From Medicago truncatula (Eukaryota > Streptophyta > Magnoliopsida > Fabales > Fabaceae): DNA of 64,000 nt. Of the stretch, positions 34,261 to 44,984 are shown piece after piece (position 1 is the stretch's first letter; each line of letters starts with the position of its first letter). Under the pieces are notes generated by a model, which worked only from the letters and a program-made list of their open reading frames with translations, did no database searches and was not told the DNA's origin. The stretch lies in contig NC_053043.1 in the NCBI RefSeq assembly GCF_003473485.1, positions 38,788,576 to 38,852,575 of the forward strand. The letters run 5' to 3'. The position numbers and the translations under genes were made by a program.

Positions 34261-34684
34261 CTGTAAAAAAAAAAAAACTATCTATGAAAGACAACACCTT
34301 TTAAGAAAACACTAATGTTAACAAATCCTTCTGAGAAATATAGTATTACGGATTTAGAAGTAAACTAAATGTAATAGGAACAAGCACAACATGTGTAATG
34401 CTAAACACCAATCCTTTTACATCTATAGACAGTTTCTTCCAGCAACATTAATAAGAGTGACATGACAAAAATCGCAGCAATAGTAAAAATGATGTGTCAC
34501 AACTATGCTTAACGGTGCCATTTGTGGGTCAGATAGAAAAGCAGCATATCTGCACTCCACTAACACAAGTCAGCAATACAATTCCTGCACCTAAGAGACA
34601 CTGAAAGAGGTAAGGAGATTCAGGTTCAAATCCTGTAAACTAAGATAACTACTAATTACTAATATTTGCATATCGAAAAAAGGG

Positions 34685-35410
34685 ACCATCCTCGCCTATC
34701 GCAGTTGGTATACCAAATACATTTACTGAAATTATGCAGAGAAGATATCCAAGAGGCTTCATCGCAAACTGACCAACATAAGCAGTCACAAGTTCTACTG
34801 GCCAGTTAAATGCCTCAATGAAGTTCTCGTCGCTTGAATTAACTTCTACTGCAAACATCAAAAATCTTAGTGCAGGAGCATAGTATCTGCATGTAAATCA
34901 TAGATGTTTACGGACACTTTTTCTATTAGAGAAAATAACGACGATGATATGAAATGGACGATATTGTGCAATCATAAAAGAGATAGACACGACAGAGTTG
35001 GTGGGAATGGACAAGTGGATATGGATTTTTTATTGGGTCCCCTGATCAACATAAATTATTAACAAGAGCCAAGAAAAGGAGGCTACTCTGCATTCTTGCA
35101 GTTGGAGAAAATAAGTTACGTACGTAACACATGTCACTGCAGGCACATGATTGATTGATGATAATGGTGAAAACTTGTACCTGTCTAAAACAAAATTGCT
35201 TGTTGCAGTCGTGGAAGACAGATCCACTTAGCATATAATCAGCTATAAAAGATGACAATTGACAGGCGACAATACAGTCACTCCAAGGGGAGATTTAATA
35301 CACTCAACATTAAGAGCAAGTGCTGCTCCAGCACAGATAGCTGCCACCAACACCGACAGTAGAGGCAAAAATGGTCGAAAAGCGTTACAAATATGAGGAA
35401 AGAAACTGTA
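34685..35410 (-). pseudogene. BASS-family sodium/metabolite cotransporter, scrambled exons
   Basis: Reading down the minus strand: an exon at about 35407-35264 encodes LPLLSVLVAAICAGAALALN and IKSPLGV; then SSFIADYMLSGSVFHD (35230-35180); then ARMQSSLLFLALVNN (35095-35040), corresponding to the 'T-G-MQSSLLALALA' block; then an acceptor-led exon at 34886 encoding YYAPALRFLMFAVEVNSS and FIEAFNWPVELVTAYVGQF. The last exon belongs at the start of the transporter, so two partial units are joined head to tail. The family (plastid BASS, bile-acid-type) is a multi-pass envelope carrier. No intact copy is present in the window. Confidence 0.65.
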
Positions 35411-37016
35411 AAAAAATAAAAACAAATTTTGTGAGAAAACAAGATCTTTCTTGGAGAGAACTTCTCTTATGTTTTGAATTCATAGCTTGGTCTTTCACTT
35501 CCAATGAGGATCCTCCTCCTCTGGTTGGTTTCTCTCTTTCTCTGGGGAATAGCAAACAATGGGAAAAGGGTAATAAATGTTTGAACTCCTAAACTATGCT
35601 AAATAAAAACTTATGATTGCCCAAGATTCCTTCAAAAAGATCATACATTGACAGAAAAAACAAAATTGTGAACAACGAGGGCATCTTATGATTCCAACGA
35701 AGTACATATACAACAAGCAAGTCAGACTGATTCAATAATTATTCCTCGTGATTTCTGAGTGGCCAAACAGTTAAAACTTAAAATAAACACTAATAGAGTA
35801 AAAAGGTGATCAGTATATCAGATGGAAGAAAGCCATGCAATTTCTATATTGCATAAAGTCATCAACAATCAAAAAAATTAAGATTCAAAAGGTGCTGAAT
35901 TAACAGGTGAGTTGTGAGCTTTATTAAAAGAGCAGGGACATATAATATGACTGAGCCACTTAAGAATCATTGGCAAAATTTGCTATTAGGCATAGATGAC
36001 GTCAAAGTACTACTACTACTACTTCTATAGACAAAAAAATAAAATATGAGGAAAGAAACTGTAAAAAAATAAAAACAAAGCCAAGGGCTAGATATGATGT
36101 ATGCAGGGGTAAATGTTTTACCTGGTGAGGATGAAACATGACTGCATTACAGTTTTAATCGCAGAACATAGTAATTGCAGAAATTGAAAAGGCTTATATT
36201 ATTATCAAAAGCTGTGTTAAATAAAGCTCTTGCCGGATTTCCCAAAATTTTAAGCAGCAGTAAAAACTTAAAGAACTGCTAGTACAAATACGCTAATGAC
36301 AACAATTGATTATCTGTACAAAATAAATCTATGAAATGTAATCAGGAAGAATAAAAGATTTATTAGCACCAGTTTTTCCTCTAAGTGTCAATGCAAAGGA
36401 TATCTATTAGCAATCTCAGATTCCATTTTACTTCCAAGAATTAGAAAGCATATCCCACTACTAACAAATTACTTAGACAATATTATGCGCATTCTATTAG
36501 AAACTTAAAGAACTAATCCAAGATAAAATTGAAATTATAAGTCAATCTCATGTCAACCTCGCATAACAATAATATTGGTAGAACAATTAACAACTAGAAC
36601 AATTAATAACTTTAAACAAACTGATTAGTAACTAAATCAAGCTTTTCAAAATGATAATGCTCATAGTATTCAAGAAATATCTTCCATATACAAACAATCT
36701 CTCAGACAAATCCTAAGCCAACACAAATAAGTTTTTTTTTTCTATTTCCTTCGTTTACTCTCTATCAACATCAAAATCACCTGAACCCTAAACCAAACCT
36801 AATAACTTTTTCCTATTACCTTCATTACTCTATTAACATTTTATGCTTCTACTACTACTTGGAAAATCACCTGAACCCTAATTAGTTTCTTCTATTTCCT
36901 TCACATCTTCCGCTTCTACTACCACTTGAAAATCACCTGAAAATAATAATAAAAAAAGAGAGTAAATTAATATGAAAAAATTAACATCAAAAACAAAGAA
37001 TTAAATCAAATCTAAA
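35411..37016. other. Intergenic DNA, left part duplicated at 52.3-53.1 kb
   Basis: 34.25-36.36 kb matches 51.12-53.14 kb in order, a dispersed segmental duplication of about 2 kb. 36.54-36.80 kb has an inverted copy at 47.13-47.41 kb. A short plus-strand frame (35371-35592) reads antisense to BASS sequence and is not a gene. Confidence 0.6.
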
Positions 37017-37859
37017 TCAGACAAAATGTACCTTCAAAAGACCATACCAAAGACCATAAATGGTAAAGGAAAGTATCTCCTCAACTAGAGAGAAAATAAT
37101 TTCTTCCAAATCAGAGAAATCGACCACATTGACGACGGTATTTCCACCTTCTTGTTCTAGTAGTTGTGTGGCTTGAGCATCGATTGGTGATATTGCTGTC
37201 TCAGATAGGGTTCCACCAATACCTTCTGTTGGTTGTGTGCCTTGTGTGGTTCCTTGTGCTAGTTGTGTGGCTTGAGCATCGATTGGTGACGTTGTTGTCT
37301 CGGATGCAGTTCCACCAATACCTTGTGTTGCTTGTGTGCCTTGTGTGGTTCCTTGTGGTAGTTGTGTGGCTTGAGCATCGATTAGTGACGTTTCTATCTC
37401 GGATGCAGTTCCGCCAATACCTTCAGCTGGTTGTGTGCCTTGTGTGGTTTCCGTTGGGAGTTCAGTTGGTCCTTGCACACCATCGGAATCTTGAGTTCTT
37501 GGGATGGTGGGGTTGGGGATTTCCTCAATACCTTCTCCCGGAACAATGGTGTCGTCGTCGGATGTTGGATCTTCTAGGTCATCTTCACGGCTGTCATTAT
37601 CGGAAGGTTGGAATAAGTTTCTCAGCCATTGAAATAGGTTTCTCAGCCATTGAAGTAGGTTTCTCAAGAACGCAAGAATCAGGTTTTTGAAAAAGGTGAT
37701 TAGACATAACACTAAAGCCATCATAATCTGACTAAAGTATTCAAAGAATTTGTTGAACATGTAGGACAGAAATCGCGACGACACCGAAGGTGGTGCCGTT
37801 GCAGTTGCATTTTGCTTCAAGAAAGAATTCATTCCTCTGTATGCACAAAGCAGAGGCAT
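37017..37859 (-). CDS. Unrecognised 280-residue protein with Thr/Gln-rich repeats
   Basis: An ATG-started frame (ATG at 37859-37857). Residues about 30-70 form a hydrophobic region (FFEYFSQIMMALVLCLITFF). An amphipathic tryptophan repeat follows, WLRNLFQ twice after LLQWLRN. Next comes an acidic linker (SREDDLEDPTSDDD), and then three copies of a 33-residue repeat built on TTQGTQ..EGIGGTASE and SPIDAQATQL. The C-terminus is hydrophobic again (LEEIIFSLVEEILSF). I recognise no family. The reading frame is clean over repeats whose third bases vary, which supports coding. The end may be spliced: 'ttgaag/gtacat' at 37030 is a donor and an acceptor follows near 36940. Confidence 0.55.
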   Translation of the reverse strand: MPLLCAYRGMNSFLKQNATATAPPSVSSRFLSYMFNKFFEYFSQIMMALVLCLITFFKNLILAFLRNLLQWLRNLFQWLRNLFQPSDNDSREDDLEDPTSDDDTIVPGEGIEEIPNPTIPRTQDSDGVQGPTELPTETTQGTQPAEGIGGTASEIETSLIDAQATQLPQGTTQGTQATQGIGGTASETTTSPIDAQATQLAQGTTQGTQPTEGIGGTLSETAISPIDAQATQLLEQEGGNTVVNVVDFSDLEEIIFSLVEEILSFTIYGLWYGLLKVHFV

Positions 37860-38081
37860 ACTGGAAAAGTGTGTTGTTGCCTAGGGTGAAGAATGCCTAT
37901 AGGTTGAAGAAGAGTTGCGTTTGCTGTGTGTGTGTTTTTTCTTCTTTCTATTTCTATGCGTGGGTTTTAAGGGTTTTGTGTGTACTCGTGTTGCTCAAGT
38001 AAGTTTGAAGTAAAGTTACTGAGCTTTTTACCCGCCCATTTCTACCGTTGCGTTTGTGTGAAATTTTTATTTTTATTTTTT
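37860..38081. other. Upstream region of the 280-residue protein gene
   Basis: Short T-rich stretch between the start codon and the Mutator-like element. It would hold the minus-strand promoter. No clear TATA box was chosen. Confidence 0.4.
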
Positions 38082-38658
38082 GAATTCTGCTCTTCACCAT
38101 GCACATTTTGCTCGCACCTTACAACCAAGTCAAAAATACCCTTGCGCAAGTTAACTAGCGCAAGTGTTAATCACTGCGCCACTTAACTAATGCTACGTGA
38201 GTTAACTAGCGCAGCGTTAGTTAACTCACGCTACGTGCTGTCTTAAACAAGGCAGAACACCTCATTTCCTCATTTCTCATCTAAAATCTCAAAAATCTCT
38301 CTCAAATCACCCAAATCCAAAATTCCTTCAAGTTCAAATCAAACAATACTCCAATAACAAGTAAGTTTTCATGATCAAACACCATTAACCTTTTATGTTT
38401 ACATGTTAGATTTTTTTATCTTAAATTAGAAATTTTTTAGATTTAGAGTATGTTTAAATTTTGTTTTTTTTTGCAAGATATGATACAATGTTACATGCAA
38501 ATGAGTAACATTGCTTAATTACGTAGATGTTTGCATGTTTATGTTGTAGTTATCATTTTTAGGGTTTATGTATAATTTGCACTCCAAGTGTTTCATGAAA
38601 TGTTGGAATGAGTTTTTCATTGATTGTGCTTAATTTCTTATTGTGTAGATTTGAAGCA

Positions 38659-39005
38659 ATGGCGGGGTGGATCGACATTCATGCAGAATTCAACGGCGGA
38701 GAACCTCAGAGGTTGAAGGTCCAGTGCCTTATGTAACGTTAAGAGGTCTCAAAGATCAACTGAATGAATTCAACCAATGAGTCAACCCCAGAGACACAAG
38801 GAGGGTGGAATACGTTTGGTATAAACGTTCAACGCTCGACGAGGGGAGGGTATCATTCACTTGGGTGGAGTTAAAGAACTACGAAAATGTGACAAGCATG
38901 TTTTGGGAGCACAACATGTTACAGTGGATCGATATGCGGGTAACGTTGTTGATATCAACTGAAGATATCATCAACAGCTTGATTCCGCCAAAAGATAGTC
39001 ATTAG
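38659..39005 (+). pseudogene. MULE transposase N-terminal remnant
   Basis: Starts at ATG 38659 (MAGWIDIHAEFNGGEPQRLK), shifts frame by about 38730, has an in-frame stop near 38780, then reads VEYVWYKRSTLDEGRVSFTW, VELKNYENVTSMFWEHN and ends at TAG 39003-39005. The pattern 'EYV-Y-...-F-x-V-ELK-x-x-x-V-x-x-MF' is that of the N-terminal region of plant MuDR-type proteins. The catalytic domain is absent. Confidence 0.55.
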
Positions 39006-39023
39006 TTAAGGTAAGGTGCATTC

Positions 39024-39339
39024 CAACTACAACAACAGTCTTACCTCTAAAATGGGATAATTCAAACTTGCCAAACGGCCAGGACTCAAGCATTTCGCTC
39101 GGCATTCATGTTTTTCCTTTGAAAATATTAAATTATTGTTAGGTTGGTTTAGATTAAGGTATTAAGTGTCAAGGAATGGACCTCATTTCGTTAGCACTTG
39201 AATACCATCATCTAAAGCAAGCCTAACAAAAATTTATTCTTTTCAAAGGAAAACATGAATGTCGGGGGAAATGCTTGAGTCATGTTGTTTGGCAAGTTTG
39301 AATTTACCCCATTTCAGAGGTAAGACAATTGTTGTAGTT
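39024..39339. repeat. Foldback 1 in the MULE (hairpin-precursor-like)
   Basis: The left arm reads 'ccaactacaacaa', 'cttacctctaaaatggg', 'ttcaaacttgccaaac', 'gactcaagcatttc', 'gttaggtt'. The right arm gives the same blocks in reverse complement and reverse order up to 'gttgtagtt' at 39339. The arms are about 150 nt each with scattered mismatches and a small loop, the shape of a long or young microRNA precursor. Confidence 0.75.
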
Positions 39340-41020
39340 CTTACTCTGGATGGGGCAATTCAAGCTTGTTAATCGGCAGGACTCCAACATATGATAAGTG
39401 TAACGCCCCGAATTTTGGTCCAAGACATTTCGCCTAAATCATTTTCCTTTTCTGAAAAACACTACTATTTATTTATTTCATCAATAATATATTCTAGCAA
39501 AACCTATACAAAATTCTTAACATCATGTAATTAAACTCTTAAACTAATATCTTTTATAAAAGGTTAAATTTCACCATATGAATGCATATTTTAGTTGTTT
39601 TGTTCTTTTCAACAGACAAGAATCTCTACCTCTAATTCATAACATAATCCTAGCACTTAGTAAGAACGTATGGGGAAAAAGCCCTTACCTCGAGAGCTTT
39701 TCTTCCTAGCCGAACTCTAAACCACCTCAAACTCGATACACATCATTCCTCGCTCCACTAACTCTCCTCGACTCCAATTGGCCAAGACAACGGTAAGAAA
39801 ACATGATTCTCAAATGTGTTGATAGCTATATGGGGTTCCAGGAAAAATATTGAAGAAAATGAATTATAAGTTGTGACCAAGATATAAGTCGATGGGTTGG
39901 ATATAGATGTCGGCATATATGTGGTGTTTGTGGAAAATTACAATAGGTGGAAAACCCACTCCTAGGTGACCATTATACCAAGAGATGATTGAGAGGGTTT
40001 GATTACCTTTTTCTAAACCGTGTGGTACATGGTCTATGAGAGACTAATGCCTATATACTAAGGAAATGTTAAGTTAGAATATAAGTAAGTGTGAGTCGTA
40101 CAAGAAGTGTTTGGATAGCGGTTACCACTTAGAAGAATTGGGAGAAATAAGAGTGGTTGAATGTTTGACAAAGGGAAGTGAATTCATGCAGATAATTATA
40201 TGGTATGACTAGTATAAATTGTTGGTTAATTAACAAAACTGATGTAATGAAATTTGAGAGGAATGGCTCGTGTATGTATATTTAACTAGTGGGAAGCCAA
40301 CTGATTGTGAGAGACTTGGACATTGGCGTATATATGTAGCTAACGTGTGCTTATTTTTTGGAACAAAATATCTATTTCCTTGACTCCACAATTTAAGGCA
40401 ACAACAAAGTGAGATATAGAAAGGAAGAAATATGCACGTTTCCTGATAGTGTATCTAATCTCTAATTACTATTATTATGCCACAAACAAGAAAAGGAAGA
40501 TGGGTTGGTTATCTATTAATTCTCCCAAGTAATTAGGAGATATTTTGAAGCATTTTGATTAGGCAATTAGACCAAGAAAACGTGTGGTATGACCATATCA
40601 AAAAAGAAAATCAGTTAATAAAATAATTAATATAATCTTGACTAAAAATAAATAAAATAATTAATATAATCCAAATTATTAACTTTAAAATAGATTACAA
40701 ATAAAAATAAAACAATAAATGATTTGAATAAAAATAAATTATGTAAGGAATGCCGAGATTTCGCGAAGTTTCTCGCACATAAAATAAATTGTTGAACAAC
40801 TAGGTGGCAAGCCAAGAAAATTATTTATAAAAATACATATATAAAATTTCGGGATGTTACAATAGGCCTCTTGAATGATGGTATTCAAGTGTCAAGGAAT
40901 ACACCTCATTCTTTTGACACTTGAATATCTTCATTCAAGATGTTGATCGTATGTTAGAGTCTTGCTGCTTAGCCAGTTTGAATTTGCCCCATTCAGCAGC
41001 AAGACAATTGTTGTAGTTGG
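39333..41020. repeat. Foldback 2 in the MULE, split by a solo LTR
   Basis: Left arm at 39333-39398 ('ggggcaattcaagcttg', 'ggactccaacatatgat') pairs with the right arm at about 40940-41020 ('atcgtatgttagagtc', 'gccagtttgaatttgcccc'). Between the arms is the 39399-40861 LTR plus an inner stem (40866-40940, 'cttgaatgatggtattc...'). Its arms are related to those of foldback 1, so the two are tandem duplicates. Confidence 0.65.
39399..40861. mobile_element. Solo LTR (TGTAACGCCCCG type)
   Basis: A 1463-bp block starts 'tgtaacgccccgaatttt' and ends 'aaatttcgggatgttaca', so the ends are TG and CA with imperfect inversion. Flanks are ATAAG and ATAGG (one mismatch), an aged 5-bp duplication. No gag-pol remains. 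Confidence 0.75.
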
Positions 41021-41101
41021 AAGGTGCATGTAATGTAATGTAATTGTTGACATACATGTCGTTTATGTAATGTAACAAAACCTTAATTCGAATTTTTATT
41101 T

Positions 41102-41209
41102 GAATTCACGTTGTCGCAATTTTTATTCGAATTCACGCTATCGCAATATTTATTCGAATTCACGCTTTCGCAATTTTTATTCGAATTTATTTAATCGCAA
41201 TTTTTAATT
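41102..41209. repeat. 27-bp tandem repeat x4
   Basis: Four units of 'gaattcacg(c)t(a)tcgcaat' followed by 't(a)tttattc', 27 bp each, decaying in the last unit. An AT-rich imperfect inverted repeat follows at 41215-41400 ('ttctaaattattttatttac' against 'gtaaacaaaataaatt'). Confidence 0.8.
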
Positions 41210-41593
41210 CAAATTATTTTATTTATTTTATTCTAAATTATTTTATTTACTTTATTCTAAATTATTTTATGTACTTACTTTATTCTAATTTATTTTATTT
41301 TTGAATTTATTTCAAGTGCATAAATGAATTAGAATAAAATAAATTAGAATAAAGTAAACAAAATAAATTAAAATAAATTCAATTTTATTCAAAATTATAA
41401 AATAAATGCAAAAATAAATTCGAAATTATAAAACAAAATATAAATAGAAAACAAAATTAATAAATAGAAGTCTCATTTTATTAATATCATTCAAAGATTA
41501 CAATAAGCAATACATATATTTTATTCCAATTCAATAATCTACTTAATATCTTTTTACCCTCTTCAGTATATGCCAATAGCTCTTGGAGAAAAT

Positions 41594-41777
41594 AGTGATT
41601 GGTCCTGTTGGGGAAAACGACATCAAGATCCCTTGAGTTAAATTTAAATTTGGTTCCTTTTATACCCCCATGATGATTCTTTTTACCCACGATAAAAAGA
41701 TTTTGGGAGTAAAAGGAAGCAAACCTAATTTTACCTCAAGGGATGATGTCTTTTTCCCCAACCTAACGGACCACTAC
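41594..41777. repeat. Foldback 3 in the MULE
   Basis: The left arm ('ggtcctgttggggaaaa', 'gacatcaagatcccttgag', 'ttggttccttttatacccc') is reverse-complemented in the right arm ending near 41777 ('gggagtaaaaggaagcaa', 'ctcaagggatgatgtc', 'ttccccaacctaacggacc'). About 75-80 nt per arm. It is unrelated in sequence to foldbacks 1 and 2. Confidence 0.75.
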
Positions 41778-42503
41778 TTCCCCCAAAAGCCACCGGTATT
41801 TACCTAAAGGGGTATAAAGACCCTAGAGACTATAGAAACAAAGAAGAAAAAGAGAAAGAGGGGGAGAGAGTGGGAGGAGAAAATGTGAGGAAAAGAGAAA
41901 GTATGTGAGGGTTTTTATAGGTGGTATAAAGTATATAGCACTTAATGAGGTCCAAAAACATGTGAAAAACTTAAGGAAAACGTGTAAAAACCAATCAAAA
42001 CCATTGACTACCGTCCAAGAAACGTTTGTGCTTCAGTTTTTACCATCGGCCAACTTGCGCAAGTTAACTCACGCAGAGGCTCAGTGGTGCGTGACTTAAG
42101 TCACGCACAACTTATAAGGTGCGTTTATTAAGTCACGCTGTGTGACTTAACTAACGCAAGGGCATATTTGGAAGGCTTGCAGGGCGCGAGCGAAATGAAC
42201 TGGGTGAAGAGCAAAATTCTTATTCTTTTCGTTTTACTTGTTTTTAAAATACTTCTTTTATTCTTTTTACAACGTTTGTTTCAATAAATAAAATTTAGCA
42301 TAGATGTGTCGAATATCTTAATGGATACACACAAATAACATAAAGTACATCATATTTTAAGTACCCATAAATTAATACATACAAATGCAAATAAAATTAA
42401 CTGAATTTAGTAAAACTATTAACACATATAAAATAAAATAAACATTTTTTTTTAGATAGATGAAATGGCAAAACCATTATAAACTCACACACACAAGTGA
42501 AGG

Positions 42504-43110
42504 TGTAACGCCCTATTTCTATTAAAGCGGTAAAACACGCGAATAAGGCATTTATTCAAGAAATAGACGCTACGTTATCAAACAAAATTCAAATTCAACA
42601 TGCATGCATAAAAATCTCAACAGTCGCAGCGAATATAAACCATATACTCCAAAACATACATGCCATGATATCAAAAATACATAAACATAAAAGTTCTCAA
42701 AGTCCCGACAAATGGGTAAAACTCCAACATGAATAAATCCAAAACAGATAATCTAGATAATCATAAACCGACACCTAGATCAGAGCCTATCCTAGACTCT
42801 ACGAAACCGATACCGGAGATAGCTCCCGATATCCGACCAAACATCAAGCAACTCACCGAAGCAACTAATCCTGCACAACGTCTACCCATCCATACAGACA
42901 GGTAGGCGGTCAAAACCACAGGGGGTAACAATATAAAGTTTGAAAACTCACAAAGCAATCTTAATCAATCATGTAATCATGAGCTTAAGCCATTTACAAA
43001 CTATTAGACATTAGTTCAGAGTATAGCTTAAGTTCGTATAAGAAAACCCAAGTTAACGTTTTCCGCATTCCCATCCGAAATATCAAGTTCAACATGATTA
43101 AGATGTTTGA
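42504..43110 (+). mobile_element. LTR fragment (TGTAACGCCCTA type)
   Basis: Begins 'tgtaacgccctatttct', a common plant Ty3-type LTR start, then 'gcggtaaaacacgcgaataa'. No matching CA end or duplication was found, so it is truncated or continues into the next block. The minus-strand open frame 42761-42958 is not coding in appearance. Confidence 0.4.
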
Positions 43111-43114
43111 CCAA

Positions 43115-43755
43115 CTTTAAGTTAGGGTTTAAATTGATTGTTTGTTTAAAACTATAGATACTAAATTGTGAAGATAAAAAGGAGAGCAATAAGGCGTAAA
43201 AGGGTTGGGATTAGAGTTCGTTGATTAAGCGTCGAATATAACCTAATGATCACATATACGGATTCTAGCGTTTTACCGATATTATCACGTATCGCTTAAA
43301 GGAAAATCGAATTCAAATAGAATAAAGCAGCGGATAAAATTTTCGATTTTCTTTCCTTAAATCATCACGAATTACACAAGAATTAGTGATTCGATTGTTA
43401 CCTCGAAATGTGGAATCTGATATCACGATCACATCAAAGCAAGCAGCAAGCAGTAAAACCCCTAGCAAGTCCACACGAACAGTCCTCCAAATCTCGGTGC
43501 TAGCCAAGAAATCATAAGTTTCAGAGAACTAGGGTTTCTCAAAACGTGTAACCTAAAACTTCAGCACTAGGGTTCTATTTGTAGAACTCCTAGTGTGCTA
43601 TGCAAGTCAAAAGTCACTATTGGGCTACAATAAGCCCAATAACGAGTTTAGTAATTTTGCTAACTAATTAGCGTAAGTTACTAAACGCACCTCTTATATA
43701 CGTCATACGTATATATTTCTCTTAACAGTGCCACGTAGGATAATCAACAAACTTA
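43115..43755. mobile_element. Diverged relative of the 23.8-25.2 kb LTR
   Basis: Shares with 23.95-24.06 kb the ordered words 'ggattagagttc(c/g)ttgat', 'aagcgt', 'aacctaatgatca', 'ggattctagc' and 'gatattatcacgtatc'. Ends not defined. Confidence 0.5.
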
Positions 43756-44984
43756 ATTTAAAAAAATAAAGGCTAAAGTGTATTTTTTTTCCCCTAACTT
43801 TCAAAAACTTGCAATTTTGGCCCCTTATGTACAAAAACTACAATTTTGGCCCCCATATACAAAAACTACAATTTTGGCCCCTTAAGATTTAGTCATTTTC
43901 CATCTTTGGTCCATTTGGCCAATTTTGACCGGTCAACGCCTACATCGCACACCACGTGTGTAATTATTGAATTAAAAAAATAAAAAAACCATATAATTAT
44001 TTTTTAAATTAAATTAAAAAACAAAAAAAAAAAAGGAAAAAAATTAAAAATAAAATTCAAGGAAAGAAAAAGGAATGGCACGTAAGGTGTTGTTCTTCTT
44101 TAAAAAACCAGAATTTTTTCTTTCTTAAATTAAATCAAATTCAATCCAATTCTCTCAATTCACCCACTTATGTTGTTCTTCTTTTTATCAATTGTCCATT
44201 AATTTTCTCTCAAATTTTTCTTTTCTTCTTTTCCCCCACATGAATATCTTATTTTCTTCAATTTTCTCAATTCCCCAGTGCTGTTTTTGTAGATCTTGAC
44301 CCATGCTCTTTTCTTTTCTTCAATTCACCATTGTTGTACCAAACCAAATAGCTTTTCTGGTTTGTAAAACATTAAGTTGGATGAGTTTATTGAACAGCGG
44401 CAGGAACTTGGGGCCTCTAATAGGGAACACGCACTAGAAGAAGGTACAAAGGGAAGAGAACAAAAAGAGAGGTGGTTAAAAGCTGACTCAGAAATCAACG
44501 GGAATCATCTCAACGGTGCTGCTGATATTCTTTCAAACAATAATCACATTAAACAAAGTGGACATGTGGGGAAGAATTAAGGGTGCTGCTGTTTATGCTT
44601 ACATCACATTATCACATTATCATGTATCTTAGTTATTTCACATTTTTTCACTCTTGAAATTCAATTTGCAGTGGGGTTAAGAGAATTGAATTTTCAGTCT
44701 TATAAGAAAATGTTTTATTTGATGTTGTATTTATCATTGTAAGACTTCAATGCAAGTTTGGTTGTAAGAATGTAAGTTTGAATAAATGCTTATTTGTAAC
44801 ACATTAATGCAGTGTTTTGTGTTGTTGACTATTGTTTCTAGCTTTAAAAAAGGTTGTCATCATATATACATGAGATAGTGATATCACTAAGTTATCCAAA
44901 ATACATGATTCAATATAAAAGAGTTTATGATATCACAAAATACATGACTCAATATAAAAGAGTTCATGATATCACTAAGTATCG
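43756..44984. other. Intergenic or transposon-derived DNA
   Basis: 43.78-43.93 kb repeats 'caattttggcccc' and 'tacaaaaactacaattttgg' three times, a word set common in legume MITE and MULE ends. An open frame at 44377-44580 lacks an ATG and encodes a charged peptide (EQRQELGASNREHALEEG) ending at TAA. It could be a captured exon, but I do not recognise it. Confidence 0.35.

Larger units (their letters stand above)
38082..42219 (+). mobile_element. Mutator-like element (MULE) with long inverted ends
   Basis: The left end (38082, 'gaattctgctcttcacc') is an inverted copy of the right end (42219 read backwards, 'gaattttgctcttcaccc'). The similarity continues inward for about 140-160 bp through 'gctcgc(a/g)cc' and 'cccttgcg' and a run of 'gttaact(c)acgc' words. 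Flanks are 'ttatttttt' (38073-38081) and 'ttattcttt' (42220-42228), a 9-bp duplication with one mismatch, as expected of MULEs. Inside are a broken transposase start, three foldbacks and a solo LTR. Probably immobile. Confidence 0.75.

Noticed and set aside
34610-34640. 'ggttcaaatcc' near 34.6 kb as a tRNA or SINE box B
   Set aside because: No box A at the right distance and no cloverleaf. It sits in a duplicated BASS region.
37166-37690. 174-codon plus-strand frame rich in Leu and Val
   Set aside because: Antisense shadow of the 33-residue repeat protein, which has the better composition and an ATG in context.
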